Assembly: GCF_014303395.1 (NCBI RefSeq)
Contig: NZ_CP060298.1
Location: forward strand, 5,103,001-5,167,000
Source of the DNA: Nakamurella sp. PAMC28650
GTDB taxonomy: Bacteria > Actinomycetota > Actinomycetes > Mycobacteriales > Nakamurellaceae
Reading direction: 5' to 3'
DNA length: 64,000 nt
Positions 8,949 through 18,790 of the stretch are shown here, in pieces (position 1 is the first letter of the stretch; every line of letters begins with the position of its first letter). Below the pieces are notes generated by a model, which was given only the letters and a program-made list of their open reading frames with translations, did not search any database and was not told the DNA's origin. Made by a program: the position numbers and the translations under genes.

Positions 8949-9665
8949 TCAGCCCACTCCCGTCGCTCGGTAGAACCCTTCGATGTGGGCGGTCACCAGC
9001 ACGGCGGCGACGTCAGGTCGGCCGGCATCCACCGCCTCCAGCATGCCCGCGTGCTGGAGGCGGAGCAGAGTCATCATGACCGGCCAGTCGGCGAAACCGG
9101 CCACCGCCTTCGTGACGTAGCCCTCGATGCCCTCCCGCATCGCCGCCATGATCGCCTCGATGACGGCATTGCCGGCCAGCCTGGCCAGTTCGACGTGGAA
9201 TCTGGTGTCCAGGGCCAGGAACTGCGTGGCCGTGAGACCCGGCCGGTCCATCCCGAGCAGCAGTGCGCGCGCGGCGGCCAGGTCCACGTCGTCGGCGGCG
9301 GCGCGGGTGGCGGCCTCCCGCAGCGCCCAGGACTCGATGAGCACACGCGTGGCGACGATGTCGCTGACCGGCAGATGACGGCTGGCCAGATGCCACCGCA
9401 GCGCAGCACCGATCGGGGCAGCCGGGTCGGAGATCAGGACGGCGCCGGCCTCCGGGCCCGAGCCGGACGCCGTTCTGATCAGACCCATCGCCTCCAGTAC
9501 CCTGATCGCCTCCCGGACACTGGGTCGCGAGACGCCGTACCGCTCGGCGAGCACGCGCTCCCCCGGCAGCCGACCACCGATCTCCAGCCGCCCGGCGGCC
9601 AGATCGGCCTCGATCCGCAGCAGCACGCTCTGGTAGCTGCGGGTAGCCCCGGCACGAGCGGACAT
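8949..9665 (-). CDS. GntR-family regulator with FCD domain (lactate-type)
   Basis: A 238-residue FadR-subfamily regulator. The winged helix lies at about residues 10-75 (LPGERVLAERYGVSRPSVREAIRVLEAMGLI) and the FCD ligand domain follows, with metal-ligand residues suggested by LDTRFHVELARLAGN and the C-terminal histidine of VTAHIEGFY. It is divergent from lutABC and the spacer holds two matching palindromes, so it likely senses lactate or a related acid and represses lut, like LldR or LutR. ATG at 9665 is chosen for the AGGGGAG before it; the longer frame would read through the operators. It runs straight into ppx, an odd partner. Confidence 0.88.
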   Translation of the reverse strand: MSARAGATRSYQSVLLRIEADLAAGRLEIGGRLPGERVLAERYGVSRPSVREAIRVLEAMGLIRTASGSGPEAGAVLISDPAAPIGAALRWHLASRHLPVSDIVATRVLIESWALREAATRAAADDVDLAAARALLLGMDRPGLTATQFLALDTRFHVELARLAGNAVIEAIMAAMREGIEGYVTKAVAGFADWPVMMTLLRLQHAGMLEAVDAGRPDVAAVLVTAHIEGFYRATGVG

Positions 9666-9691
9666 CGACGACTCCCCTGCACCCGGTCTTG

Positions 9692-9730
9692 TGTGGTCCG
9701 ACCACAGTATTCTAGTGTGGTCGGACCACA
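9692..9730. promoter_or_regulatory. twin palindromic operators of the lut regulator
   Basis: Two 15-bp palindromes of form TGTGGTCnGACCACA lie at 9692-9706 and 9716-9730, centres 24 bp apart. They contain TGGTCnnACCA-type half sites typical of FadR/LldR-class regulators. Between them lies TATTCT/TAGAAT, a possible -10 for either strand. Binding would shut both the regulator and lutA. Confidence 0.85.
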
Positions 9731-9762
9731 TCGGAACCGCCGCCGCACCAGGAGCTGCCCCC

Positions 9763-10542
9763 ATGCGCATCGCGCTCGTCGCCACCTGCCTGGCCGACGC
9801 CCTCTTCCCGGGCGTCGCCATCGCCACCACCCACCTGCTGGAACGCCTCGGACACGAGGTCGTCTTCCCGGCGGCCCAGACCTGCTGCGGGCAGATGCAC
9901 ATCAACACCGGCTATCTCGACGAGGCCGTCCCGGTGGTCCGTCATCACGTCGACGTGTTCGACGGCGCCGAGTTCGACGTCGCCGTCGCACCCTCCGGTT
10001 CGTGCGTCGGGTCCGTCCGGCACCAGCATGCAATGGTAGCCAGGCGAGCCGGTGACGCCGATCTGGAGCGCCGGGCCAAGGCGCTGGCCGCCAGGACCTA
10101 CGAGTTGTCCGAACTACTCGTGGACGTGCTCGGGGTGACCGACGTGGGTGCCTACTTCCCGCATCGGGTGACCTATCACCCGACGTGTCACTCGTTGCGG
10201 ATGTTGCGCGTCGGCGACAAGCCGCTGACCCTGCTGCGGAACGTGGCCGGCATCGACCTCGTGGAACTGCCCAACGCCGACCAGTGCTGCGGTTTCGGCG
10301 GAACGTTCTCGATCAAGAATCCCGAGGTCTCGACGGCCATGCTGGCGGACAAGATGTCCGACGTGCTGACCACCAGGGCGGAGGTCTGCTCGGCCGGCGA
10401 CGCATCCTGCCTGATGCACATCGGTGGCGGGCTGAGCCGTCTGCGCACGGGCGTCCGCACGGTCCACCTGGCCGAGATCCTGGCCAGCACCAGATCATTG
10501 GCCCCGACCGGGACCAGCTCATCGGCGGGAGTGACGGCATGA
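9763..10542 (+). CDS. lutA: lactate utilization protein LutA (CCG-domain Fe-S subunit)
   Basis: A 259-residue protein with two cysteine-rich CCG domains, seen as AAQTCCGQMHIN near residue 45 and NADQCCGFGGTF near residue 175, as in glycolate oxidase GlpC and heterodisulfide reductase HdrB. LutA works with LutB and LutC to oxidise L-lactate to pyruvate in the cytoplasm. The ATG at 9763 follows AGGAG by a proper distance; the open frame upstream crosses the operators. The gene overlaps lutB by four bases (ATGA). Confidence 0.93.
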   Translation: MRIALVATCLADALFPGVAIATTHLLERLGHEVVFPAAQTCCGQMHINTGYLDEAVPVVRHHVDVFDGAEFDVAVAPSGSCVGSVRHQHAMVARRAGDADLERRAKALAARTYELSELLVDVLGVTDVGAYFPHRVTYHPTCHSLRMLRVGDKPLTLLRNVAGIDLVELPNADQCCGFGGTFSIKNPEVSTAMLADKMSDVLTTRAEVCSAGDASCLMHIGGGLSRLRTGVRTVHLAEILASTRSLAPTGTSSSAGVTA

Positions 10543-12098
10543 CCACTTTTCTCGGCGTGCCGATCCGGCGCTCCCACGACGACCAATCCGGCCACACCCA
10601 GCGGTCCGGCCACCCCGAGGGCCCCCTGCGCGGCACCGAGACTTTCCCGGCCGCGGCCAGGCGCGCGGTCGGCGACACCCGGCTGAGGCGCAATCTCGGC
10701 CGGGCGACCGCCACCATCAGGGCCAAGCGGGCCGCAGTGGTGGCCGAGGTCGACGACTGGGAGGCGTTGCGCGACACGGCGTCCGCGGTGAAGGCCGACG
10801 TGATGGCGCGGCTGCCGGAGCTGCTGGAGCAGCTGGAGGCAGCCGTCACCGCCCGGGGCGGGACCGTGCACTGGGCGCAGGATGCCCTCGAGGCCAACCA
10901 GATCGTCACCCGGCTGATCAAGGCCACCGGTGCCGACGAGGTGGTCAAGGTCAAGTCGATGGCCACCCAGGAGATCGGGCTCAACGAATACCTCGAGGAG
11001 CAGGGGATCGCCGCGATCGAAACGGATCTCGCCGAGCTCATCGTGCAGCTGGGCCACGACAAGCCCTCCCACATCCTGGTGCCGGCCATCCATCGCGGGC
11101 GCGCCGAGATCCGCGAGATCTTCCTCGCCGAGATGGAGGATGCACCAGAGGATCTGACCGACGAGCCCCGGGTGCTGGCGATGGCCGCCCGCGCTCACCT
11201 ACGCCGCAAGTTCCTCTCCGCCCGGGTGGCGGTGTCCGGCGCCAACTTCGCGATCGCCGACACCGGCACCCTGGCGGTGGTGGAATCCGAGGGCAACGGC
11301 CGGATGTGCCTGACGTTGCCGCAGACGCTGATCACCGTCATGGGCATCGAGAAGCTGCTGCCCACCTTCGACGATCTCGAGGTCTTCCTGCAGATCCTGC
11401 CGCGCTCCTCCACCGGCGAGCGGATGAACCCCTACACCTCGCTGTGGACGGGCGTCACCCCCGGGGACGGCCCGCAGGAGTTCCACCTGGTGCTGCTGGA
11501 CAACGGGCGCACGAACGCCCTGGCCGACGAGCTCGGACGCACTGCGCTGCACTGCATCCGGTGCTCGGCCTGCCTCAACGTCTGCCCCGTGTACGAACGC
11601 GCCGGCGGCCACGCCTACGGCTCCGTCTACCCCGGGCCGATCGGTGCGGTCCTCACCCCGCAGCTCACCGGGATGTCCGGGCACGACGACGTCAACTCCA
11701 CCCTGCCCTACGCCTCGACCCTCTGCGGAGCCTGCTTCGACGCCTGCCCGGTGAAGATCGACATCCCCACCATGCTCGTGGAGCTCCGCGGACGCGCCGT
11801 CGACGCCGACCGCGGACACGGTGTCCCCGGCGGCTGGGCGGCCGCGATGAAAGCCGCGTCCTGGGTGATGTCGAACGAGAAGCGTTTCGCAGCAGCCGAA
11901 ACCATGAGCAAGGCCGGGCGCCTGGTCGCCGGGCGGAAGGGCCGCATCAGCACCCTGCCGTTCCCGCTGTCGGCCTGGTCCACCAGCCGGGACACCCCGG
12001 CCCCGCCGAAGCAGACGTTCCGGCAGTGGTGGCGCGACGAGCACCGGGCACCGGGAGCCGTGGCAACGGAAGCTGTTGCACCGGAGGGGAAGTCATGA
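10539..12098 (+). CDS. lutB: lactate utilization iron-sulfur protein LutB
   Basis: A 519-residue LutB. The N-terminal two thirds are the LUD (DUF162) domain (SMATQEIGLNEYLEEQGI, SGANFAIADTGTLAVVESEGN). Two [4Fe-4S] motifs follow: CIRCSACLNVCP (C339, C342, C345, C349) and CGACFDACPV (C396, C399, C403). A C-terminal region of about 90 residues after the clusters is typical of the family. It begins inside the lutA stop codon, so the two are translationally coupled. It should pass electrons from lactate to an acceptor not encoded here. Confidence 0.94.
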   Translation: MTTFLGVPIRRSHDDQSGHTQRSGHPEGPLRGTETFPAAARRAVGDTRLRRNLGRATATIRAKRAAVVAEVDDWEALRDTASAVKADVMARLPELLEQLEAAVTARGGTVHWAQDALEANQIVTRLIKATGADEVVKVKSMATQEIGLNEYLEEQGIAAIETDLAELIVQLGHDKPSHILVPAIHRGRAEIREIFLAEMEDAPEDLTDEPRVLAMAARAHLRRKFLSARVAVSGANFAIADTGTLAVVESEGNGRMCLTLPQTLITVMGIEKLLPTFDDLEVFLQILPRSSTGERMNPYTSLWTGVTPGDGPQEFHLVLLDNGRTNALADELGRTALHCIRCSACLNVCPVYERAGGHAYGSVYPGPIGAVLTPQLTGMSGHDDVNSTLPYASTLCGACFDACPVKIDIPTMLVELRGRAVDADRGHGVPGGWAAAMKAASWVMSNEKRFAAAETMSKAGRLVAGRKGRISTLPFPLSAWSTSRDTPAPPKQTFRQWWRDEHRAPGAVATEAVAPEGKS

Positions 12099-12745
12099 GC
12101 AGCTCCCGCACCGCGATGCTGAACCGGATCAGGGCTGCGGTGGCGGCCGGCGCGTCGGACGTTCCGGCCGAGCCGATTCCCCGCGGGTACCAGAGGGTCG
12201 GGACCCACCCGGCCGGATCGGACCACGTGCTGGAGCTGCTCGTGGATCGACTGGTGGACTACAAGGCGAAGGTCACCGTGGTGGATGCGGACGGCGACCT
12301 CGAGACTGCCGTGGACGCGGCCCTGGACGTTTCCCGGTCCGTCGTCGTCCCGGCCGCCCTGGATCCGATCACCAGAGCCGGTTGCGCGGCGCGTGACCGC
12401 ACGGTCGTCGTCGACGGTGAACCGAGCGCGCTCACCCCGGTGCAACTGGATGCCATCGACGCGGTCGTCACCGGCGCGACGGTGGCCATCGCCGTGACCG
12501 GCACGATCATCCTATCCGGCCGCCCAGACGAGGGTCGGCGCGCGATCAGCCTGGTCCCCGACCTACTGGTGGTCGTGTTGCCACTGGCCCGGATCGTCGA
12601 GACGGTGCCGGACGGTCTCCGGCTGCTGTCCCCCACCGCGCCGCTGACGATGATCTCCGGCCCGTCTGCCACCAGTGACATCGAGTTGTCCAGGGTCGAA
12701 GGCGTCCACGGCCCACGGACGCTGCACGTGGTCATCGTGCGCTAG
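12095..12745 (+). CDS. lutC: lactate utilization protein LutC
   Basis: A 216-residue LUD-domain protein completing lutABC. The conserved end DIELSRVEGVHGPRTLHVV is the family signature; the middle segment VVTGATVAIAVTGTIILS is also typical. It overlaps lutB by four bases (ATGA) and has GGAGGGG upstream. A terminator hairpin follows 16 bp after the stop. LutC is required with LutA and LutB for growth on L-lactate in Bacillus; no separate lldD or lldP is seen in this window, so a permease must lie elsewhere. Confidence 0.92.
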   Translation: MSSSRTAMLNRIRAAVAAGASDVPAEPIPRGYQRVGTHPAGSDHVLELLVDRLVDYKAKVTVVDADGDLETAVDAALDVSRSVVVPAALDPITRAGCAARDRTVVVDGEPSALTPVQLDAIDAVVTGATVAIAVTGTIILSGRPDEGRRAISLVPDLLVVVLPLARIVETVPDGLRLLSPTAPLTMISGPSATSDIELSRVEGVHGPRTLHVVIVR

Positions 12746-12760
12746 CAGGGACATTCCATC

Positions 12761-12801
12761 TCGGTCCCTTCGACGGGGTACAACCACGTCGAAGGGACCG
12801 A
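12761..12801 (+). terminator. terminator after lutABC
   Basis: A perfect 15-bp stem, 12761-12775 (TCGGTCCCTTCGACG) with 12787-12801, and an 11-nt loop. There is no T-run. It ends 15 bp before the next start. Confidence 0.8.
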
Positions 12802-12816
12802 ATCGGCAGGACGAGG

Positions 12817-14580
12817 ATGGGAGCCATGACCGCCACGCACGAGGTCCTCAACCAGGTCCCACCGCTGGTCGATCACGACGTCAGTGCCGCCGATCCGGCG
12901 CTGGTGGCCGGTCTGGGCCTGATGGCGGGCAGCGGCGCGGCGGGCAGCGGCGCGGCGGGCACCGGCGGGGCGGGCGGTGGCGGGGCGGGCACCGGCGGGG
13001 CGGGCGGTGGCGTCGACGAGCGGCTGCAGCGCCTTGGCCGGCTGGCCGGGTCGGCCGAGATCGCGCAGGCCGCCCGCTCGGCCAACGAGCACTCCCCGGT
13101 GCTGCGCAGCTTCGACCGCACCGGCCACCGGATCGACGAGGTCGAGTTCCACCTTGCGTGGCACACGCTGATGGGCCACGCGGTGGCGGCCGGCCTCGGC
13201 GGGGCGGCCTGGGCCTCGAACTCGCCGACGCGGCATCTGGACCGGGCCGCCGGCCTGTACGTCTGGACGCAGGCCGAAGCCGGCCACACCTGCCCGATCT
13301 CGATGTCGTACGCCGCGGTGCCCGTGCTGCGCCAGTCCCCCGGCCTGGTCGGTCTGTTCGGGGCCGGGCTGACCTCGACCGTCTACGCGCCGGGTCTGCG
13401 GGATCCGGCGGGCAAGCCGGGCCTGCTCGCCGGCATGTCGATGACCGAGAAGCAGGGTGGTTCGGACGTCAGGGCCGGCACCACCAGTGCCGTCCCCGAC
13501 GGCTCCGACGTCGCCGGGGAGCGCTACCGACTGACCGGCCACAAGTGGTTCACCTCGGCACCGATGAACGACATGTTCCTCACGCTGGCGCAGGCCCCCG
13601 GCGGCCTCACCTGCTTCCTGCTGCCCAGGGTGCTCCCCGGTGGCGACCGCAACACCATTGCGCTGCAACGACTCAAGGACAAGCTGGGCAATCGCTCGAA
13701 CGCCTCCGCCGAGATCGAGTACGACCACGCCGTCGGCTGGCGGATCAGCGACGAGGGCGCCGGGGTCCGCACCATCCTGCAGATGGTCACGATGACCAGG
13801 CTCGACTGCGTCCTGGGCTCGGCGGGTGGACTGCGGGCCGCAGTTGCGCAGGCCTGCCACCACGCCGCACATCGGCGCGCGTTCGGACAGCGCCTCGTCG
13901 ACCAACCGGCGATGACCGCCGTGCTGGCCGACCTGGCCCTGGAATCGTGGGCGGCCACCATGATCGGCCTACGGCTGGCCGCCGCCGTCGATGCCCAGGA
14001 GGCCGGCGAAGCCCAGAAGGCCGGTAGGGGCAGGGACGCCGGCGGGGACGCCGGCGAAGCCGGCCTCCTGCGGATGGCCCTGCCCGCAGCGAAGTTCTGG
14101 GTCTGCAAATCCAGCATCGCCGCGATCGCCGAGGCGATGGAGTGTCTGGGCGGCAACGGTTACGTCGAGGAGTCGGTGATGCCCCGGCTGTTCCGGGAGT
14201 CCCCGTTGAACGGGATCTGGGAGGGGTCGGGCACGGTCGCCGCGCTGGACGCCGTCCGGGCCTGCCGACGGAGTCCCGCCTCGTCCCAGGCGTTGGTCGA
14301 CGAACTCGTGCTCACCCGCGGGGCGGACCCTCATTTCGACGCGGCCCTGTCCGACCTGGCCGACCTGTTGACCGAACCCGACGATCACAGCGCCCGGGCG
14401 CTGGCCTCGCTGACCGGCCGCCTGCTGGGCGCCTCGCTGCTCCTGCGGTTCGCACCGCCGCAGGTCGGGGCCCTGTACTGCGCCACCAGGTTGGCCGGCG
14501 GCGGCACCAGGGTCTACGGCGACCTACCGCGTGGATTCGATCTGCGCGGTATCGTCGCCGCGGTCACGCCCGGCCTCTGA
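12817..14580 (+). CDS. AidB-like acyl-CoA dehydrogenase
   Basis: A 587-residue flavoprotein of the AidB branch: N-terminus NQVPPLVDHDVSAADPAL, FAD-binding MSMTEKQGGSDVRA, and C-terminal AEAMECLGGNGYVEESVMPRLFRESPLNGIWEGSGT. E. coli AidB binds DNA and protects against alkylation; related proteins may oxidise long or branched acyl-CoA. The true activity here is open. An unusual Gly/Ala/Ser/Thr-rich insertion (about residues 37-65) and a second low-complexity insertion (about 394-415) break the family pattern. The start is ATG 12817 or the ATG three codons later, both near GGATGGGAG. Its last 57 bp overlap the convergent DMT gene. Confidence 0.87.
   Translation: MGAMTATHEVLNQVPPLVDHDVSAADPALVAGLGLMAGSGAAGSGAAGTGGAGGGGAGTGGAGGGVDERLQRLGRLAGSAEIAQAARSANEHSPVLRSFDRTGHRIDEVEFHLAWHTLMGHAVAAGLGGAAWASNSPTRHLDRAAGLYVWTQAEAGHTCPISMSYAAVPVLRQSPGLVGLFGAGLTSTVYAPGLRDPAGKPGLLAGMSMTEKQGGSDVRAGTTSAVPDGSDVAGERYRLTGHKWFTSAPMNDMFLTLAQAPGGLTCFLLPRVLPGGDRNTIALQRLKDKLGNRSNASAEIEYDHAVGWRISDEGAGVRTILQMVTMTRLDCVLGSAGGLRAAVAQACHHAAHRRAFGQRLVDQPAMTAVLADLALESWAATMIGLRLAAAVDAQEAGEAQKAGRGRDAGGDAGEAGLLRMALPAAKFWVCKSSIAAIAEAMECLGGNGYVEESVMPRLFRESPLNGIWEGSGTVAALDAVRACRRSPASSQALVDELVLTRGADPHFDAALSDLADLLTEPDDHSARALASLTGRLLGASLLLRFAPPQVGALYCATRLAGGGTRVYGDLPRGFDLRGIVAAVTPGL
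12925..13012 (+). repeat. in-frame GC-rich minisatellite inside the AidB-like gene
   Basis: Repeated units GGCAGCGGCGCGGC and GGCACCGGCGGGGC encode Gly-Ser-Gly-Ala-Ala and Gly-Thr-Gly-Gly-Ala stretches. The units are multiples of three, so changes in copy number would keep the frame. Confidence 0.85.
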
Positions 14581-15420
14581 CTCGCGGCTCGGCCCCAGGT
14601 CGACCTCGCCGAACCTGGCCAGCAGGGCCGCGCCGAGCAGGGCCAGCACCAGACCGGCCACGGCGGCCGGGACGAACCCCCGGCGGATGGTGTCGCCCAG
14701 GAACGCCAGACCGATCCCCGCCGGGATGACCGTCTCGGTGATCACCACGAACGCCATCACCGTCGTCACCGGAACCCGTTGCAGCGCAAGGCTGAAGACC
14801 AGCATCGCGATCACACCGCCGGCGGCGATCGCCCACACGGCCGGCGAGTGGACCAGATGCCACCACGGGTGTGGGATCACGAGCGTGCGCGAGGCGACCG
14901 CGGTGATGGCAAACCCGAGGCCGGCCGAGGAGCCGAGCACCACAGCCGCTCCGGATCCTCTCAGCCGTAACCCGACCGCCCCCAGCACACCGACCGGGAT
15001 CGCCGCCGCGAGCATCACCCAGAACCACTTGTTCTGCAGCACCACGTCCTTCTCCGGGCCGGCGGACAGCGCGAGGAGCACCAACCCCAGGGCCAGCGCG
15101 GTGATCGCCAACCACTCGTTGCGCTTGAGCCGGGTGCCCATGAAGGCGACGATCGCGGCCGTCACCCCGACGTTGCCGGCCACGATGGCCTGGACGACGA
15201 ACAACGGTTGCTTCAGTTGCAGGGCGACCACCGACGCGGCGAAACCGACCAGATCCAGACTCAGCCCGAGGAGGTACGGCAGTTGCCCGAGGAGCCGCAC
15301 CAGTAGGCGCGGATCCAGGTTCTGCGCCGTGGCCATCCGGCGGGCACCGGTGGCCTGCAGCACCGAGGCACTGCCGTAGCAGACCGAGGCGACGACGGCG
15401 CAGACCAGTCCGAGGATCAC
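14524..15420 (-). CDS. DMT-superfamily (EamA-like) membrane transporter
   Basis: A 298-residue protein with about nine to ten hydrophobic segments and an acidic/basic tail of about 30 residues. It begins MILGLVCAVVASVCYGSASVLQATGARR, typical of drug/metabolite-type permeases found as single actinobacterial proteins, and has a second-half echo (FVVITETVIPAGIGLAFLGD). The substrate is unknown. The GTG overlaps the DUF501 stop by four bases (GTGA), so it is the last gene of the eno to DMT run. The 3' end overlaps the convergent AidB-like gene by 57 bp, which is unusual. Confidence 0.82.
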   Translation of the reverse strand: MILGLVCAVVASVCYGSASVLQATGARRMATAQNLDPRLLVRLLGQLPYLLGLSLDLVGFAASVVALQLKQPLFVVQAIVAGNVGVTAAIVAFMGTRLKRNEWLAITALALGLVLLALSAGPEKDVVLQNKWFWVMLAAAIPVGVLGAVGLRLRGSGAAVVLGSSAGLGFAITAVASRTLVIPHPWWHLVHSPAVWAIAAGGVIAMLVFSLALQRVPVTTVMAFVVITETVIPAGIGLAFLGDTIRRGFVPAAVAGLVLALLGAALLARFGEVDLGPSRESEAGRDRGDDTAQIESTR

Positions 15421-15944
15421 AGGTGCGAGCAGGCCGGTTCGCCGCGGAAGTACTCCCCGAGGGCATCGACCGCCTCGTCACCCAGCGGGTTGACGCCCCG
15501 GCCGACGGCCAGCGAATGGGCGACCAGCACGTGCAGGCACTTCACCCGGTCCGGCATGCCGCCGGCCGTCACGGCGATACCGAGGTCACCGAGCGCGTTC
15601 CGGCTGGCCAGGTAGCTCTCGTGAGCGCGTCGGTACGCCTGCGCAAGCTCCGGGTCCTGCGTCAGCCGCTCGGTCATCTCGCGCATCAGACCGGACGATT
15701 CCATCCGGCTGACGGCGGCGTTCAGTTCCCTGCAGCACAGGTAGTACATGGTCGGGAACGGGGTCCCGTCCTCCAGTCGCGGGGCGGTGAGTACCACCGC
15801 CGGCACGTCGTGGCCGCAGCGGTACGCGACGGCGAGGATGCCTCGCGGCGGTCGGCCCAACTCACGTCGGAACGCCTCCCGATCCGCGTCGGTGACCTCG
15901 CGCAGATCCACCGCAGCCCCGAACACCGACGAGTCGGGACTCAT
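15417..15944 (-). CDS. DUF501-family protein
   Basis: A 175-residue DUF501 protein, the family represented by Rv1025 in Mycobacterium. Family marks are TDADREAFRRELGRPPRGI near residue 20, YRCGHDVPAVV, PFPTMYYLCCRELNAAVSRMES, and a C-terminal GGMPDRVKCLHVLVAHSLAVGRGVNPLGDEAV. Conserved cysteines and histidines suggest metal or nucleotide binding, but the function is not established. ATG 15944 overlaps the upstream stop by four bases, tying it to the DivIC/FtsB-like gene as in many actinobacteria. Confidence 0.92.
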   Translation of the reverse strand: MSPDSSVFGAAVDLREVTDADREAFRRELGRPPRGILAVAYRCGHDVPAVVLTAPRLEDGTPFPTMYYLCCRELNAAVSRMESSGLMREMTERLTQDPELAQAYRRAHESYLASRNALGDLGIAVTAGGMPDRVKCLHVLVAHSLAVGRGVNPLGDEAVDALGEYFRGEPACSHL

Positions 15945-16750
15945 CGCCCGGCCTTGCTCGGGCTGACCGCCGAGCCGGCGGAAGGGGGCGCGCCGGGCGC
16001 CGCGGTCTGGGTCGGGTCCGACAGCGTGTCCCACAGGTGGGAGTACCAGGGTGCGGCCGGGCCGACCGAGGGGGCAGCAGCGACCTTCGGAGCAGCCAGT
16101 GGGGGGGCGTGCATGACGTACACGGTGTCGCCGGGCTTGACGTACTGCAGCCGCCGCTTGGCCTCGGCCGCGATGTAGGCGGGATCGGAGAGCGCACCCT
16201 TCTCCTGGTCGTGCGCAGCCAGGGAGACCCGGAGTTGTTGTTCCTTGCTCACCTCCACGCCCAGTTCCGCGCGCTGGGCCAGGTAGTTGCGCAGCGGAAC
16301 GGCGAGTGCGAGCGCGACGGCACAGAACACCAGACCGAGGACGGCCACCTGCTTGATCAACTGCGAGGTCGCACGCGAGACGCCGACCGCCTTCGGCGCG
16401 GCGCGTGCCGTCAGCCGGCCGAGCCGCCGGCCTCCGACGGAGGCGGCGGCCGACGGTGCGGTGCCCGGGCGGGTGCCGGCGGGTCTGGAGCTGGCGGTCC
16501 GCCCGGACCGCGCGGCGCCAGATCGGGTCCCGGCGATCCGGGAGGTGGGGCCGCTCAGCCGTGTGCTGTCGGATCCGGTGGCGACGCCCCGGCCCGGATC
16601 ATCTGCGCCGCTGACCTTCTCGATCGGCTCGCGGCGCACGGCGCCGCCCCGACCTGCTCTGGCCGCCGAGGTGCCACGCCCGGCGCGCGCGCCGGCGCCG
16701 GACCGCGACGGTCCGGTGCTGCGGGTGCGCCGGCGCGGCGTGCTCTCCAT
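15941..16750 (-). CDS. DivIC/FtsB-like septum formation protein
   Basis: A 269-residue bitopic membrane protein. A long basic, Arg/Ser/Pro-rich cytoplasmic region (residues 1-125) is followed by one transmembrane helix (about 130-150, VAVLGLVFCAVALALAVPL), a short coiled coil (YLAQRAELGVEVSKEQQLRV) and the family end RLQYVKPGDTVYVM. FtsB/DivIC scaffolds the divisome with FtsL and FtsQ. The disordered N-terminus is typical of actinobacterial forms. ATG 16750 lies 5 bp after the eno stop, and the gene overlaps DUF501. An upstream open frame is an antisense shadow of eno. Confidence 0.88.
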   Translation of the reverse strand: MESTPRRRTRSTGPSRSGAGARAGRGTSAARAGRGGAVRREPIEKVSGADDPGRGVATGSDSTRLSGPTSRIAGTRSGAARSGRTASSRPAGTRPGTAPSAAASVGGRRLGRLTARAAPKAVGVSRATSQLIKQVAVLGLVFCAVALALAVPLRNYLAQRAELGVEVSKEQQLRVSLAAHDQEKGALSDPAYIAAEAKRRLQYVKPGDTVYVMHAPPLAAPKVAAAPSVGPAAPWYSHLWDTLSDPTQTAAPGAPPSAGSAVSPSKAGR

Positions 16751-16754
16751 CAGG

Positions 16755-18047
<1,293 letters not shown>

Positions 18048-18269
18048 TCATTGACTGGGCAGAAGTGAGCGGAGCTCCTGCTCCATGGGTCACCCTATCG
18101 GCGTCGGCAGTCCTCCCGGCACCTGACTCGCCCGGTTGACCCCACCTCGGACCACCGCCAGGTGACCAATTGATGAATGACAACCTCTGGCCCATCCGGA
18201 AGGGGGATAGTTGCGCATCGATTACCACGCCCCTGGCTTCCCGCCCCCGACCCACCCCGGAGACAAACT

Positions 18270-18764
18270 ATGTCCGCACCGACGAAAGCCGCAGCGACCG
18301 GCGCAGCGTCAGGCTCACCGAAAAAGGCCGTGCACCACCCCACCGTCATCGCCCAGCGTGCGCATCGCGCCGGAAATCTACAGCTCAAGGTCGCCGACGC
18401 GATCACCTCCTTCGCCGGTTCGATGAAATTCGTCTACCTGCACGTCGTGGTGTTCGCCTGCTGGATGTTGTTCGTGGAGCAGTCCCCCTGGCCGACCCTG
18501 ACGCTGGTGGTCTCCCTGGAGGCGATCTTCCTGTCCACCTTCGTGATGATCGGCCAGAACCGGGCCGCCGCCTTCCAGCAGCAGAAGGCCGATCACGACT
18601 TCGTCGAACAGGAACTGGAACTGAAGACGAACACCTACCTGACCAGGCAGATCCATGTCCTGACGGAGGAACTCCACAAGCGACTGCTCTCGGCGACGCC
18701 GGCCGGTCGGGTGGTCGTCACGACCGCCGACGATCCTGATGGCTCCGGTCAGGAACCCGCCTGA
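18270..18764 (+). CDS. DUF1003 membrane protein
   Basis: A 164-residue protein of the DUF1003 family. The sequence ADAITSFAGSMKFVYLHVVVFACWML leads into the first of two membrane helices, followed by LEAIFLSTFVMIGQNR and a cytoplasmic helix (AAAFQQQKADHDFVEQELELK), all typical. Function is unknown. ATG 18270 is chosen because GGAG precedes it and the family begins soon after; a disordered Ala/Lys-rich N-terminus of about 40 residues is common. It is divergent from eno and convergent with fgd. Confidence 0.85.
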   Translation: MSAPTKAAATGAASGSPKKAVHHPTVIAQRAHRAGNLQLKVADAITSFAGSMKFVYLHVVVFACWMLFVEQSPWPTLTLVVSLEAIFLSTFVMIGQNRAAAFQQQKADHDFVEQELELKTNTYLTRQIHVLTEELHKRLLSATPAGRVVVTTADDPDGSGQEPA

Positions 18765-18790
18765 CGGCCGCGCCCCCAGGTCCCGGCGGT

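Noticed and set aside
9666-9908. Extended N-terminus of the GntR regulator (and the matching extension of lutA)
   Set aside because: The extra residues are encoded by the operator palindromes and the start of the opposite gene; good ribosome sites support the shorter forms.
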